Positions 36,958 through 48,554 of a stretch of 64,000 nucleotides of DNA are shown here, piece by piece. The stretch is from Chamaecrista fasciculata (taxonomy: Eukaryota > Streptophyta > Magnoliopsida > Fabales > Fabaceae), in the NCBI GenBank assembly GCA_003254925.1, contig QANZ01006387.1:153994-217993 (forward strand), read 5' to 3'. How positions within the stretch are numbered: the first letter of the stretch is position 1; every line of letters starts with the position of its first letter. Both the position numbers and the translations under genes were made by a program. The notes beneath the pieces were generated by a model. The model was given only the letters and a program-made list of their open reading frames with translations. It was not told where the DNA came from and did no database searches.

Positions 36958-37135
36958 ATATTGCGAGTGAAACAGTCAAAGGTGAAGACCATATTGGGTT
37001 CCCAGAGTTATCAATCCTGCAGGTAATAAAGCCATATTAATATTACTACCTCATATGACCAAAGAAAAATTATAACTTTGGGAACCCAATATGGTCTTCA
37101 CCTTTGAGGCTTTGACTGTTTCACTCGCAATATAA
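36958..37135. repeat. Inverted duplication able to form a long hairpin
   Basis: The left arm 36958-37010 and right arm 37072-37135 are reverse complements over about 52 bp, broken only by an 8-nt extra segment in the right arm and about one mismatch. The loop is about 61 nt. The core is gaccatattgggttccca. No transposon termini are visible. This shape fits a recently formed inverted duplication, such as those that seed new plant MIRNA loci, but no precursor processing evidence can be seen. Confidence 0.6.
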
Positions 37136-37199
37136 CCTCAAATCTCAAATCTCATGTCTATTTCAAAAATATTGATTATATCTTACGGCTTACGCCTTT

Positions 37200-39163
37200 T
37201 TGCGTTTTTGAACTTTGCAGAAATTCAATAGGGTGGGGCAAACACCTGGATTCTTTCTTTCAACAATTAATAAAGTTAGCGCTGCTCGAGGGGACGCCCT
37301 CGGAACAGCAGCGAAAAGGCCCTCGAAGGAGCCTTGTGAGTATGACACTCACTACCATGCGGACCGACCCTCCCTTGGATGACTAGTCAAAACTTAGCGT
37401 ATGATACGCAAAACGCTTGAAGCGTGCCCATCGCGAGGCAACACCTTAGTGTGCAAATAAACATAGCGATCGAATCGTGAAAATACTCGAGGAAGCACTA
37501 ATAAATAATATTGTAAAAAGTTTTGCTGCAAGCATTAATTATCATTCTCAATTTTGTTGTTGGATTCATTAAACTAACAGTTTATGCTTAAATTATATTA
37601 GACAGATGCCTAGCCAAAATCGGCGACAAAGCCTCAGATAAATTATGGACATGGAAAGCTAATGGACTCGATCCAAACAACATACACATTCACAACGAGG
37701 AAAACAAAAGTCACGCCTCATCAGGCGCCTGACACACACCGAGCCTAATTAGGCAAAAATCTACAATCACAAGGCAGAACAAGGCGCTGACGCCATCTCC
37801 AGTACAAGGCCGCCAAGCGGCAAGGGCCCCGACGCCCAACCAGTCCATGACCAAAGCCCAATGAGGCTAAAATCGCTCAAAAGGGACGCCCTTAGCGATT
37901 CTAGGACGCCCTGACGTCCAGTGGGTATGACGCCCACACCCCAAGCGGACCGATCCTCCCTTGGTTTTAGGATGCCCTGACGTCCAGTGAGTATGGCACT
38001 CACACTCCAAGCGGACCCTTAGGAGGCTAGCCACAAAAACATGCGCATGTATCAAACATCAACTTTGGGTCCCAGCACCCTCGTGGAAGGCATGGCGTCC
38101 TTACCCGCGACTACGGGCCATCGCCCTCACAATTAAGTCTCAGCGACTTCATGGAATGCATGGCAACCTAACACAAAGACCGCCAAGGTCTTCAGGAGAA
38201 TCAAATGGAAACTAAGTCTCAAACCTCCCCAGTGAGCGCGCCAAAATCATGGACGCCGTAAGCCATGATGCTATGAACATGAAAATACTCAGAACAGAAC
38301 GAGGACGCCAATGGCGCCATCAGGAAATTATGAGCGAACGACCACGTCGTTAAGCAGGACTCCCCTCGTGGGGACACAATCTCACTTCTTTTGAAGGGGC
38401 TATTGGTAATAGCCCAAATATCTGACTATGTCCAAATGGCAAAGTTCAGGCCGAATGCATAATCGGACCAGGAAGCCTTTAGGCAGGCAAGAACGCCCAA
38501 ATGGCACGACGCCGCTAAGGAGATCAAAGCGCATGAGCGCCCAAGCAACAAAGATGCACAGGCAGTGCAAAGCACATCTTGAATCAATCCTGATCAGGAT
38601 AAACGCCCAAGCACCAGAAATGGAAGGATAAAGCGCCTCAAAACAAACCAACGAAAAACGATGTATCTGTCATCCACTCGTGAGGACACATCTCATGGGG
38701 ACAGAACTTCACTTCTTTTGTTGGGACTAGTGATAATAGGCCCAATAATTAGGAGGCCCAATTGGCAGAAGATGCCCTTGGCCCAGCGCGCCATAAGCCC
38801 ACAAGCCATCAAGGAGCCCTAATAAGGAAATAATGACTCACTTATCCTTAATTAACAAAACAATATCTTCCTACATGAAATAGGAAAGATTACGATTCAC
38901 CTCCGATATCACTCAAGATATCTCTTCTACAATCAAGGAAGTTGGTTGGGTTGGGACTCTCCTCAATAAGCCTATAAATACAAGATGGTAACCCTATGAA
39001 AGGTACGTAACTCATTACTCACACGCTACTCATACTAGCTCATACTCTTACTAACTTGAGCTTCGGAGGTGAATCACAGGGGAACCCCCCTGTGGTTCAT
39101 TGTCTTGCAGGAAAATCTTGCAGCGAACCGGGAAACGACCCCCGGCCAAATCCTGGTTCATCA
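37200..39163 (+). mobile_element. LTR-retrotransposon remnant: non-coding 3' part plus one LTR (probably Gypsy type)
   Basis: A GC-richer block unlike its surroundings. The LTR is about 38731-39163: it opens tgataataggcccaataatt, has a TATA box (ctataaatac, about 38971-38980), and ends ggttcatca. A diverged duplicate of the LTR entry lies at about 38365-38420 (cttcttttgaaggggctatt then tggtaatagccca). Upstream are degenerate minisatellite units (37905-38025 and 37325-37375) with phrases 'gacgtccagtgggtatg' and 'gcggaccgatcctcccttgg'. No gag or pol coding sequence remains and no primer-binding site follows the LTR, so this is a 3' fragment. Gypsy assignment is by general look only. Confidence 0.6.
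37905..38025 (+). repeat. Tandem repeat within the LTR-element remnant
   Basis: Two adjacent units of about 60 bp share 'gccctgacgtccagtg' followed by 'gtatg' and 'cactccaagcggacc'. A third, diverged unit is at 37325-37375. Confidence 0.7.
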
Positions 39164-39169
39164 AATTAT

Positions 39170-40300
39170 ATCCTCAATATTTCACATCTCATTCAATTTC
39201 ATCTCAAATACTTTCAATTTAGGGCTAACTGACTAAAAAAAACATTGACCTAGTTTAAATTGAAAGAAAGTTGAAATAATAACTAAGAACAACATCAATA
39301 TGTCTCAACCATAGAGAAATTACGAACCACTAAACCACAACTCCAATTATTTCTCTAATTAAAAACCCTCATTAAGTTGGCACGTTTGGATTTCAAAACC
39401 AAAGTTTTGGTTGTGGGGACGTGAGTTCTGCCAATTACATTAAAACATGCAGGCTTGTAAAGGCATTAGGTATTTATAGGTTTGTCTTCATACTCAAGTT
39501 GTATGTATATATAAAGATATAAAAGCTGAAACAAGTTTTGGCTTGATGAGGAGGACAATAGAGAGAAAAAAGGAAGAGAATCATTATTGTTAGATGCAGA
39601 GGGAGAAGCTAAGGTTGGAGATCACTTGGAGTTATTTGATTGGATGTGGCTTTAATAATTAAGAACATTAAGTTCAAATTTCTTCCATTTACTCACACAC
39701 ATTTCTCTCACACACTTTCTCTCTCTCTCTTAATCACCATTATCTTTTCAATTTCTCTTCCCAATGCTTCACCATTTTTCTCATCTTCATTGCTTCTTCA
39801 TTCTCTTAATCGTGTTTATTCTTCTTCTTCATTTTTGCTACTTCTTCAAAGCTCTCACACGTAGCTGAGCAGCACTGTCGACGACGACGAGAGATGAACA
39901 CCACCAGCGATTCACAAAATGCAATGATTCAATTATGAGAAAATGAGATCGGCAGCGACTTGACCTTTAGAAAGGTATAAATGGAGGTTGAAACAAAGGA
40001 GGAGACCGTTTGCTGAACCGCCAATTATTCTCTGAAGCGTTTTGTGGTCCCATTTTGTTAGTTAGAGGGTAAAAACTTTCATACTCACCTCACATACACA
40101 TTGACACTCATATATTATTTACTAATTATTCTTGAATCATTATTTTTCATTTTCATTCTTTTATTATGGATGGTCATTACATAAATCAACGGTTGGGATT
40201 GAAAAAAAATTCTGCAAGATGCTCTGCCAATTGTGTGCAATGCGTTTTGTAAATCCATAACCATATTGTACGAAATGCTACTGATGCCAGGCAAGTGTGT
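39170..40300. other. Intergenic, no gene recognised
   Basis: No family resemblance; a Leu/Ser-rich frame at 39640-39864 arises from ct-rich DNA. Confidence 0.4.
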
Positions 40301-40323
40301 ATACGGATGAGTGGAATGAAAAA

Positions 40324-40873
40324 GCAAACATTGTTTTCTTCTTCTTCTTTGAATCTGGAATATGTTCGGTTCATAAGGCAATAAGATTGCAGACAGATTC
40401 TACTTTACAGTCGTGACACTACTTGGGGTAGGTTATGGGGACATCATATGCTATGACGAAGGACCAATGTGTGCTTTGATTTTGTACAATATCTTTGTCA
40501 ACCATATGTTCCATGACATATTTGGACAAATATTACTAGCACTAAGAGAATGTATATTTGAAGCCACCAGAGGTGTACTATACCCCATCAAAGGGTTGAT
40601 TGCTCATGAGGTGGAATCGAATAAAGTGAATACATATGCTAAAGTGTTACAACAATCAGGTAATAGGGACATTGGCCTTCTGCTTGAAAGGAAAGGCGAA
40701 TGTTACAACAGGATTATATTTTGCAGAAGTTTCCATCACAACTATTGAATATGACGATGTGGTGTTTTCATAAAGAAGCGGTAAATACATCGTCAGCTTT
40801 TGGTTATTAATATGCACTCGGCTATTCCTCAAATCGAACATATTCCAGATTCAAAGAAGAAGCAGAAAATGTT
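40324..40873 (+). pseudogene. Potassium-channel pore-like gene fragment between inverted arms
   Basis: Reading from about 40390, the frame gives ADRFYFTVVTLLGVGYGDI, then a hydrophobic stretch (MCALILYNIFVNHMFHDIFG). The GYGD selectivity-filter motif after an FYFTVVTL pore helix is the K+ channel signature, most like plant two-pore (TPK/KCO) channels. The other transmembrane segments and EF hands are missing, so it cannot be a channel. The fragment lies between inverted copies of a ~45-bp sequence (about 40324-40372 and 40829-40873) sharing tttgaatctggaatatgttc. It could be a fragment captured by a fold-back element, or chance resemblance beyond the filter. Confidence 0.4.
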
Positions 40874-41064
40874 ACTTTGTGATAATGTGCCAAATTCTAC
40901 TTCACAAGTCTCATGGCGCGCTCCTCGTCGTACAGGTAATCATGATAATATACCTTAAATATTTGTTAATCCAAACGTGTTTAATAATAACACCTTTAAG
41001 GTTTTAATATACCATTAGGACCTGCATACTAACTCATAATGGATAATATATATATATATAATAG

Positions 41065-41262
41065 ACAATTCTTGAGAGTGGATCCCCTGCATTGGGTAAC
41101 TCACTGCAGGGCCTGCAGTGTGAGAGAAGAGGAGAGAGAGGAGGATGAAAATTCATAAGTGAAACCCTGCGTTTCACTTAATTGACCATCCCTTCTCTCA
41201 CACTGCAGGGCCCTACAGTGAGTAACTCACTGCAGGGAATCCAAGCTCACAATTCTTTATTG
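41065..41262. mobile_element. MITE with ~60-bp terminal inverted repeats
   Basis: The left arm has gtaactcactgcagggcctg and 'cagtgtgagagaag'; the right arm has the inverted 'cttctctcacactg' and 'cagtgagtaactcactgcag'. About 198 bp long. The loop has a small palindrome, aagtgaaaccctgcgtttcactt. Confidence 0.65.
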
Positions 41263-41388
41263 GTAGTGATCTAGAACTATTATGATTGTCCTTTCTTGAC
41301 TGTTGTATCAATTGAATAAATTACTTCTAGGAGCCTCATGAATTTCTTGGCTACAAACTTGGACCTTGAGACTTATAGTTTTTTTTTT

Positions 41389-41700
41389 CTAATACTGGTC
41401 TTTATATATTATTCATTATGTGTAATGTGTATTTTTTTTTTCATTAATTATGTGAAAATTGGATTGGACAACTTGTTGGTTTCTTATTCATTCTAATATT
41501 GGTCTTTATATATTTATTCATTATGTGTCATGTGTATTTCTTTTTTCATCAATTTTGTAAAAATTGGATTGGACAACTTGTTGGGTTCTTATTCATTCTA
41601 AGTCCAATTAAATTTGTGTAGGTGGGACCCATGTTTTGAAAATGATAAAAAATAAAGAAGGGTGCATTGACGTGGGGCCCACAAGGTTGAAAACCATTTC
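41389..41700 (+). repeat. Repeat H: internal tandem copy here, inverted copy at 47515-47735
   Basis: About 105 bp ('tggtctttatatatt' to 'attggattggacaacttgtt') is present twice in tandem at about 41395 and 41500. It continues with 'gtgtaggtgggacccatg' and 'gacgtggggcccacaag'. The reverse complement of the second unit plus this continuation occurs at about 47515-47735. Confidence 0.7.
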
Positions 41701-42184
41701 ATTTTGCTTGAAATTTGCAATGGCATGGAGTGTAAATTTCTACTTGCAATTTCATTAGGTAACATGGAGGTGGAGTTGCATTTGAGATACAGTGTTACTT
41801 ATAAATAAGAGGCAATTCATTTGTGTGGATGCTTGCACAACTATGGGTAGAAAGATGTAGTTGTAAGTGAGAGAGAGTGGTTAAGTCCCAAAAATGAGGA
41901 GGGAGCTTTCATCTTCAAGTTGGGAGGGTTTATTAATTTTTCGTAAAAAATTATGTTTCAGAGAGGGTTTATAATTTTTCTGTTAAAAAATTATAGTTGT
42001 GAGAGAGAGTTTACAATTTTCTCCAGTCAAAAATTGTATTGAGAAGAGTTTGTAATTTTGTCCGTGTAAAAATTACCATTATAGTGAAGTTGTCCCAAAA
42101 GGACCATGAAGTAAGTCTTAAGGCGCCAAACCACGTTAAATTTTTGTGTGAAACTTTTTCTATTCCTCTTCCTTTATTTAATAG

Positions 42185-43192
42185 TTGAGGTGGTTATCAA
42201 GGCCTTACCGAACTAAACTCGGAAGAGTTGTTAGCCCACTGAGAAATCAAAGAAGTAAAGTATATAATAATAAGAGTAATAATGATAGTATGAGCATCTT
42301 TTGTTTAACTTCAATTGTAATACATAAAGATATTTTTGTTATAGGTTTTTGTTGGGCTTTCGCAACAATCGCCGCCATGGAGTTGATTCATAGCATTAAA
42401 ACTGGGTTTGAAATAAAGCTTTCACCAAAGGATTTGATTGACCATTATAAGGCACCACAAGACATTGAAGAAGGTAAAATAGTTAAGAAAGATGCCGATG
42501 GAGAAAAACTTCATCATGTTTTCCCATGTATAGCTATCAATGAGTGTGTAGAGAGTAAGTTTGGCCTTATGGAGGGGAAAAAAAACAAGATCATAATCAG
42601 GATAGAAAGATACTTGATTTTTAACTATTTCCAGGTTTGATTTTGGATTATAATTATGTTTTGTTAACCCCAATGTTCTTTTTAATAAGTTCTAAATATT
42701 TTATACTTTTATTTTATCAAGCACAATATAAGATTTAAACTTTTCAAATTTTTGAATACAAGGATTTACTAAATATAGTACATGAGCAACCAGTTGTTGG
42801 CCAAATAGCAACTACATTTGAGTTTCAAGAACTCAAGAGGGTTTGTATTTTTAACCTTTTGTTTCACAATTTATTACTTTATTTAGTTTCTTATACTTAA
42901 AATGAAAACTAACTTATCTTTTATTACACAAGATGCCATTTATCAAGGACTCAAAAATTACTCGGACATTCGAAAGGAAAAGTCACATGCTGTACTTATT
43001 GTCAGATTTGGACAATTAATTAAAAAAAGGAAAAGAAAAGAAGTTTTGGATCATAAAAAACTTCTGGGTGAAAGCTGGCGTGACAATGGTTACGAAAAAA
43101 TTATTCAAGAATTGTATTATGATAAAGAACTTAGAAAGTATGTTCCTTTAATTGAGTTTGCAATGGCTGCAGTGAGAGTTTGTGAAATTTGA
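42185..43192 (+). pseudogene. Papain-type (C1A) cysteine protease pseudogene, copy 1
   Basis: Mature-domain pieces remain in order. Near 42185-42240: WLSRPYRTKLGRVVSPLRNQ, the usual segment before the active site. At about 42345-42420: FCWAFATIAAMELIHSIKTG, holding the catalytic Cys. At about 42765-42839: HEQPVVGQIATTFEFQELKR. At 42935-43192: SHAVLIVRFG with the catalytic His, then a damaged region where the catalytic Asn motif NSWG has become KLLGES, followed by NGYEKI. The N-terminal signal and propeptide are missing, and the Asn motif is lost. It is therefore inactive if expressed. A related copy is at 48030-48504 and a very decayed one at 44370-44646. Confidence 0.8.
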
Positions 43193-43199
43193 AATTTAA

Positions 43200-44360
43200 A
43201 AGATAAAAATAGTACTTGAATTTTCTATTATTCGTAATTTCAGTTTAGGAGATTCACAGCTTTTTGTCTAGATAGAGATAGGAAATTTCAGTTTAGGGGT
43301 CCTTGGAGAAATAGAAAGAGAAAGGGAACGTAAGAAAAAAAAAATAGTGTAAGCCAATTTCTCCTTTTCTCGTCATATTTGTAATTCCAAACTTACAACA
43401 CATGAATAAAAGTTTAAGAACTCACACTTTGCTCTTCTTTGCTTTATAATTTCTGTAATTAATGGTTTGAATTTTTGTCTAAACTGCATGACTGCGATAT
43501 TACTATACATTTGATGTTTTTTTTATCTTGAGAGGAGGATGTTAAATTGTTGAGATGATCATGGTTATTCAAGTTCAAATTAATGCCCGCAAGGCGATTG
43601 ATGAAATGCCTCAATGAGGTTTTGCCTGGTTTTCTTACGTTGTGTTCCTTGGATAGAATTTTTAATTAGACATAGGTTTGATTCTTACTGTGCATATATT
43701 CATGTTGTATAGAATTTACATAGAATATGCTTAGTGATAAGTTTAATAGCATTCTTTGTTTAAGTATTCAAAGTGTTTAATGAGTTACCATGATAGTTCC
43801 TTTTTTCTTAACATTTTATCTTTTCTTCCATTTGATTGTATAGATTTGTAAGTGAGTTAATCCTTTGCTAGATGCTATGATCATTGTTATTTACTTATTT
43901 TAATTAGTTCAATGTTTTTTTCTTCTTCTTCTAGCTTGTTAAATTCATTAGTCTTAAGATGTTTTGAGTATGTTCTCTTGGCTGAGCTTTTGAAATTGTT
44001 TTGACCATGCTCAAGTTATTAATGTCTTTCTAATACTTATGAGCTTTGGTCTACACTGCCAAACTTTCGGGAACCATTTTGGTGTTGCTTGAATGTTTTG
44101 AAGACCTCTTTTAAAAAATATCTCTGGTTCAAGGTTAACAACTGCATGTTTATGTCCTATTTTTAAAAGTCTAATTTGAGTTGTACTAATTGTCTTACTT
44201 GGTTTTGTTAGGAAACATGATTTCATCTTATTTGTCTTTTTTATTTGGTGAGAAATATTGAAGTGTATGATATTGACAAAACAAACAACCAATAATATTG
44301 TATAGCTCTGGTATCATATTAATACCGAAGATATTGGAGAGTTAACGGACGATAACGATG
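43200..44360. other. Flank of protease copy 1
   Basis: 43200-43560 is homologous to 48505-48850 after copy 2 and shows both copies arose by one duplication. The rest holds nothing recognised. Confidence 0.5.
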
Positions 44361-44369
44361 ATCCAAACG

Positions 44370-44646
44370 AAGCCTAAAATTAACTTATCTTTGATTTACA
44401 TTGGATGACATTTACATTGAACCTAAAGATTCTGTCACCTAAGAGTTGGAGAACCACATGCTCTAGTTATAATAGGATTTAGAAAATTAGTTAAAAAAAG
44501 AAAATAAAAAGAGGTTTTCGATAATAGAAAACTCCTAGGAAGACTAGGGTGAAAATGGTTATACAAAAATAAGTGATACCAAACTTGAAAAATATGTTTC
44601 TTTAATTGAATTTGCAGCACTTCCATTAAGTGTTGTCAAAATGTAA
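44370..44646 (+). pseudogene. Third, heavily decayed cysteine protease fragment
   Basis: Nucleotide similarity to 42905-43180 is clear (aaaattaacttatctttgat; 'cacatgctctagttataat'; attagttaaaaaaagaaaat), but the frame is broken by stops and indels. Confidence 0.65.
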
Positions 44647-44892
44647 ATTTTAAAAGATACCAATAGTATTTGGATTTTCTTCTTTATTCATAATTGTCGA
44701 AAAACATGTTGGTTTATGTATTTGTTGTTTCTTCCTCTTGTTTAATTTTTTTTTAAAACTATATTTCTCTAGTTTAATGAAGATTGCTTTTGGTTAAACT
44801 AAAAATCTAGGAATCTTTTAAGACTTACGAGGAAATTACAATAGCTTTATATTATACCTCAATAGTGACTTGGAATATTAAATGTTGAGTCA

Positions 44893-45012
44893 AACATCTA
44901 TTTTGATCCCTAATATTTATCCCAAGTTTCTTTTTGGTCCCTAATATTCTTTTTGTTTCCTTTTGGTACCAAAACGGAACGTGGGATAAACATTAGAGAC
45001 AAAAATAGATGT
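44893..45012. mobile_element. Short family D fold-back copy
   Basis: aacatctattttgatcccta at the left and gagacaaaaatagatgtttt at the right are inverted. It interrupts sequence that is continuous in the paralogous region around 51524-51560. Confidence 0.6.
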
Positions 45013-45059
45013 TTTACCTTAAATGTTGCTTTTAATTATTCATCGTCTCGAGCTTACGT

Positions 45060-45900
45060 TAAAATCAGCCTAAATATTATACAACAGGTTCGAATGAATA
45101 CTTGTTTTCTAGTATGGGGAGAAGAAAGTATGCATCCATATATACATGCTGTTTGCAACTATGTTTTTGGGGCAAAAGTATTAATTTCATCCCCAATTTT
45201 TGTTGTTGTCAAGTTCGCTTCCAATGTTTCACATTTTACTCAATTTTATTCATTTTTCTCTTACTTTAGCCAAATATTATCGACAGAATCTACGTAGCTA
45301 ATAATATATAATGTAAAATTGATAGAAAAATAAACTCAAATCCTAACTCAGATTGAAAAGAAGGATGCAGTCTGTTGTTAATTTGTAAAAAGAAGTTAGT
45401 TAAAGGATAAAATTAATAAAAATGTGAAACATTAGAGACGAAATTGACAGCAAAAAAAGATTAAAGACGAAATTGACATTTAATGTAAAGTTTGAGGACA
45501 AAATTAATATTTTTACCATGTTTTTAGAGTAGCGAAGAAATTAAATAGCACACAATATGTATCCTTTTTAAAGTATCTGGGATACAAACTCCAACAACAA
45601 CAAAGCACAACATTTCTATCTATATTTAACCAGAGCAAAATCACAATAAATCCACATTCAATTATTTTTCTCTTTTCTTGCCTATTCTCTTTCAAAGCCT
45701 CTTGATTTGTAAACTTTCGGAGTCTATAAATTCCTAAAAATTAATTTCAATATTTTACAGTAAGTAGAACCATATTTTGCAAATGAGGCGGATTACTTTC
45801 TATATATATTGTTTTGGGTACATATTTGTATATTTGGAACACTCAGGAAGTGGAACATTTATTCAATGTGTTGCCGATCTTGCTTCAACTGTGCGAATTA
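45060..45900. other. Intergenic, no gene recognised
   Basis: Contains weak 'gacgaaattgaca' phrases (45420-45500) of a fold-back type. No gene. Confidence 0.35.
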
Positions 45901-45913
45901 TATGATGTTCATG

Positions 45914-46468
45914 TAGAGCTGTCAAAGTGAGCCAACCCGGCTCACTCGAGCTGGCTCGCCGCGAGCCACAGTTCACGCGAGCCAGAAACCCCAGGCGAGC
46001 CAGGTTTTGCCAACCCGGCTCACCAGGTTAGTGAGCCGGGTTGGCTCACCTAACCCACCAACTTTCAATTTTTTTTTTTTGTTCTTTGATTTTTTTTTCC
46101 AATTTTTTAAATTAAAAATATCAATAAGAACTCACAAATAATAAAATAAGGTGGGCTGGCTCACAAATAATAAAACTCACAAATAATAAAAATATCAATA
46201 AAAACTCACAAATAATAAAATATTAATAAAATCTAGATTTTACGGTTTTAATTTTAATTATATGTATATATAATTTTTTTTTAAATAAGGTGGGCTGGCT
46301 CACTAACTCACCAACTCACTCGAGTTAGTCCACCGCGAGCCGCGAGTTAAGTGAGCCAACCCACTCGAGCTAAAATTTTTGGCGAGTCAGATTTTCTCAA
46401 CCCGGCTCGCCAAATTTGATGGGCTAAACGAGCCAGCCCACCGGGCCCGACTCACTTTGACAGTTCTA
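45914..46468. mobile_element. hAT-like non-autonomous element with GC-rich arms (555 bp)
   Basis: Left end tagagctgtcaaagtgagcc and right end gactcactttgacagttcta are inverted repeats. The 8-bp flanks are tgttcatg (45906-45913) and tgttcatc (46469-46476). Many inverted 'gagccgggttggctcac' motifs make both ends strongly self-complementary. The AT-rich middle has 'actcacaaataataaaa' repeats. Confidence 0.8.
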
Positions 46469-46589
46469 TGTTCATCGTCGCATTATCTGTCTTTAACAAG
46501 TCCTGGAGGGCATATCAATTATCAATTATTATTAGTATAATATTGATATCCATCTTAATAAAAAGAATTTTTTAATATTATTATTTTAT

Positions 46590-47470
46590 ATAGGTCAAAA
46601 TATCATTCCAGTCTCAGAAGTATAGGTAGATTTCATTTTAGTCCTGATAGTATTTTTTATTCTATTTTGATCCTTGAAGTTTTACATTTTTTTAGTGTTA
46701 ATCTTAGTCTCATTTTGTCTAAGTTCTGCTATTAAAAAAACAAGAGAAAATCTACTAATTGGTTCTTAAAATATTGCAATGATCTATAATTTGATCCTCT
46801 ATGATGATTTATACCTTTGAACTTGAAATGATTTTGTACTTTTTAGTCCATGAATTTGTGTTAAATCTGTACGTTTTGGTCCCTAACTTTGTTTTTTTTG
46901 GTCCCTGAATTTGTCTTAGGCACCAAATCATGTAGAATGTGATATTTAAGAGATTAAGTCTTATATTATAATTATTTAAAAACTAATTTATTAGCTCAGT
47001 ACAAATTCATGACCAAATAATAAATTTTCTCATAAAAAATACCTAAGATTGTTTTTGTACACATAGTCCCAATAAATTTTCTCCCTCATCTCTCTCACTG
47101 CCCGTCCAAACAAAATCAGTTCGCAGGGTTATTTTTATTCAACCCATTTATTTATTTTATGTATTTTTTATGTTTTTGTTCACCCCTACTCAAATACGTA
47201 ATAATAAGTGAGTTAAAAAAGAGGGGAATAGAAATTTTCATTCTTAATTACAAATTAGAGATAAATTTGTGGTTAATTTTTATTACTAATTTATGACTAA
47301 GAATAATGGTGAAAATTCCAATAAAATCACATTTTGAAGATCAAAACGGAAAAAATATGAAAGTTTAAGGAAAAAAATAAAATAAAATTTAACTTTTATG
47401 ACTAAAATGAAACAAAAAATATAAAAGTTTAAGGACAAAAATGAAGGGATGTGTTGCAACAGGCGTGTTA
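46590..47470. repeat. Fold-back repeat region, partly shared with 53520-53840
   Basis: Phrases 'attttggtccctaac' and aaagtttaaggacaaaaatg recur. 47140-47420 is the reverse complement of about 53580-53830 (both contain acttattattacgtatttga or its complement). Confidence 0.6.
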
Positions 47471-47514
47471 GGACCTAAACAAAAAGATATTGCTCCACGC
47501 CGTTGCAAATTTAG

Positions 47515-47735
47515 CCGAATGAAATGATTTTCAACCCTGTGGGCCCCACGTCAATGCTCGTTTCTTTTTTTTTTATTTTCAAAACGTGGGTCCCACCTAC
47601 ACAAATTTTGTTTTGGTGGAGCCCTAATTGCCAATTGGACTTAAAATGAATAAGAACCCAACAAGTTTTCCAATCCAGTTTCTACAAAATTGATGAAAAA
47701 AGAAATACACATTACACATAATGAATAATATATAA
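47515..47735 (-). repeat. Repeat H, inverted copy
   Basis: Reverse complement of about 41428-41700 (gggccccacgtcaatg; tttccaatccagttt; cacattacacataatgaata). The two copies lie about 6 kb apart and bracket protease copies 1 and 3. Confidence 0.7.
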
Positions 47736-47772
47736 AGAATCTGACCAAAAAAAAAAAATAATATATAAAGAA
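47724..47772 (+). mobile_element. Micro-insertion: truncated retroposon tail with 16-bp target duplication
   Basis: aataatatataaagaa is at 47724-47739 and again at 47757-47772. The 17 nt between are tctgacc plus 10 A. The related sequence at about 41389-41440 (inverted) has this site without an insertion, which serves as an empty-site control. Confidence 0.65.
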
Positions 47773-48029
47773 AATTATAACAATTCATAACTTATAATTT
47801 GTTACTCTTCTATACATATACCGCCAGCTTCAGCATTGTATTCAATATTTTAGAATTCTAAGTTATATGAATATATACTACATTAAATAAACAAATTAGT
47901 TTCTCACATACAACAACCTATTAAGCAATAAAAAGCAAATCAGGGATAATCATAATCTATAAATGATATAAGTTGAGATTACTTTCTTATCTGCCTCCTC
48001 TGCTTCCATGGCCTCCACTAATCTTTTAT

Positions 48030-48504
48030 TTTATTAGGCACAATATAAGATTCAAACTTTTTGAATTGTTGAATACGACTGAATATGATACATGAGCAAC
48101 CACTTTTTGGCCAAATAGCGACTACATTTGAGTTTCAAGAACTCAAGAGGGTTTGCATTTTTAAACTTTTGTTTCACAATTTATTACTTTATTTAGTTTT
48201 TTATACTTAAAATGAAAACCAACTTGATCTTTCATTACATGGGATGCCATTTATAAAGGACTCAAAAATTCCTCTGACCTTAGAAAGGAAGAGTCACATA
48301 CTGTACATTATTGTCAGATTTGGACAATTAATTACGAAAGGAAAAGAAAAGAAGTTCTGGATCATCAAAAACTCCTGGTGTGAAAGCTGGTGTGACAATG
48401 GTTACGGAAAAATTACTCGAGAATTGTATTATGATAAAGAACTTAGAAAGTATGTTCCTTTAATTGAGATTGCAATAGCTGCCGTGAGAGTTTGTGAAAT
48501 TTGA
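48030..48504 (+). pseudogene. Papain-type cysteine protease pseudogene, copy 2 (C-terminal part only)
   Basis: Homologous to the last two exons of copy 1. The exon at about 48070-48141 matches 'HEQP..GQIATTFEFQELKR' with changes. The last exon (48244-48504) has KFWIIKNSWCESWCDNGYGK, which keeps the catalytic Asn motif that copy 1 lost. The catalytic His segment is damaged instead (SHILYIIVRFG, where copy 1 has SHAVLIVRFG). The Cys exon is absent. Inactive. Confidence 0.75.
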
Positions 48505-48554
48505 AATTTAAAAGATACAAATAGTACTTGAATTTTCTGTTATTCGTAATTTCA

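Noticed and set aside
36828..37040. 70-codon plus frame overlapping the hairpin's left arm
   Set aside because: Possibly a relic of the hairpin's parent gene, but no family could be named and the frame is short.
37767..38055. Minus frames with repeating 'HTHWTSG' words
   Set aside because: They are translations of the minisatellite in the LTR-element remnant.
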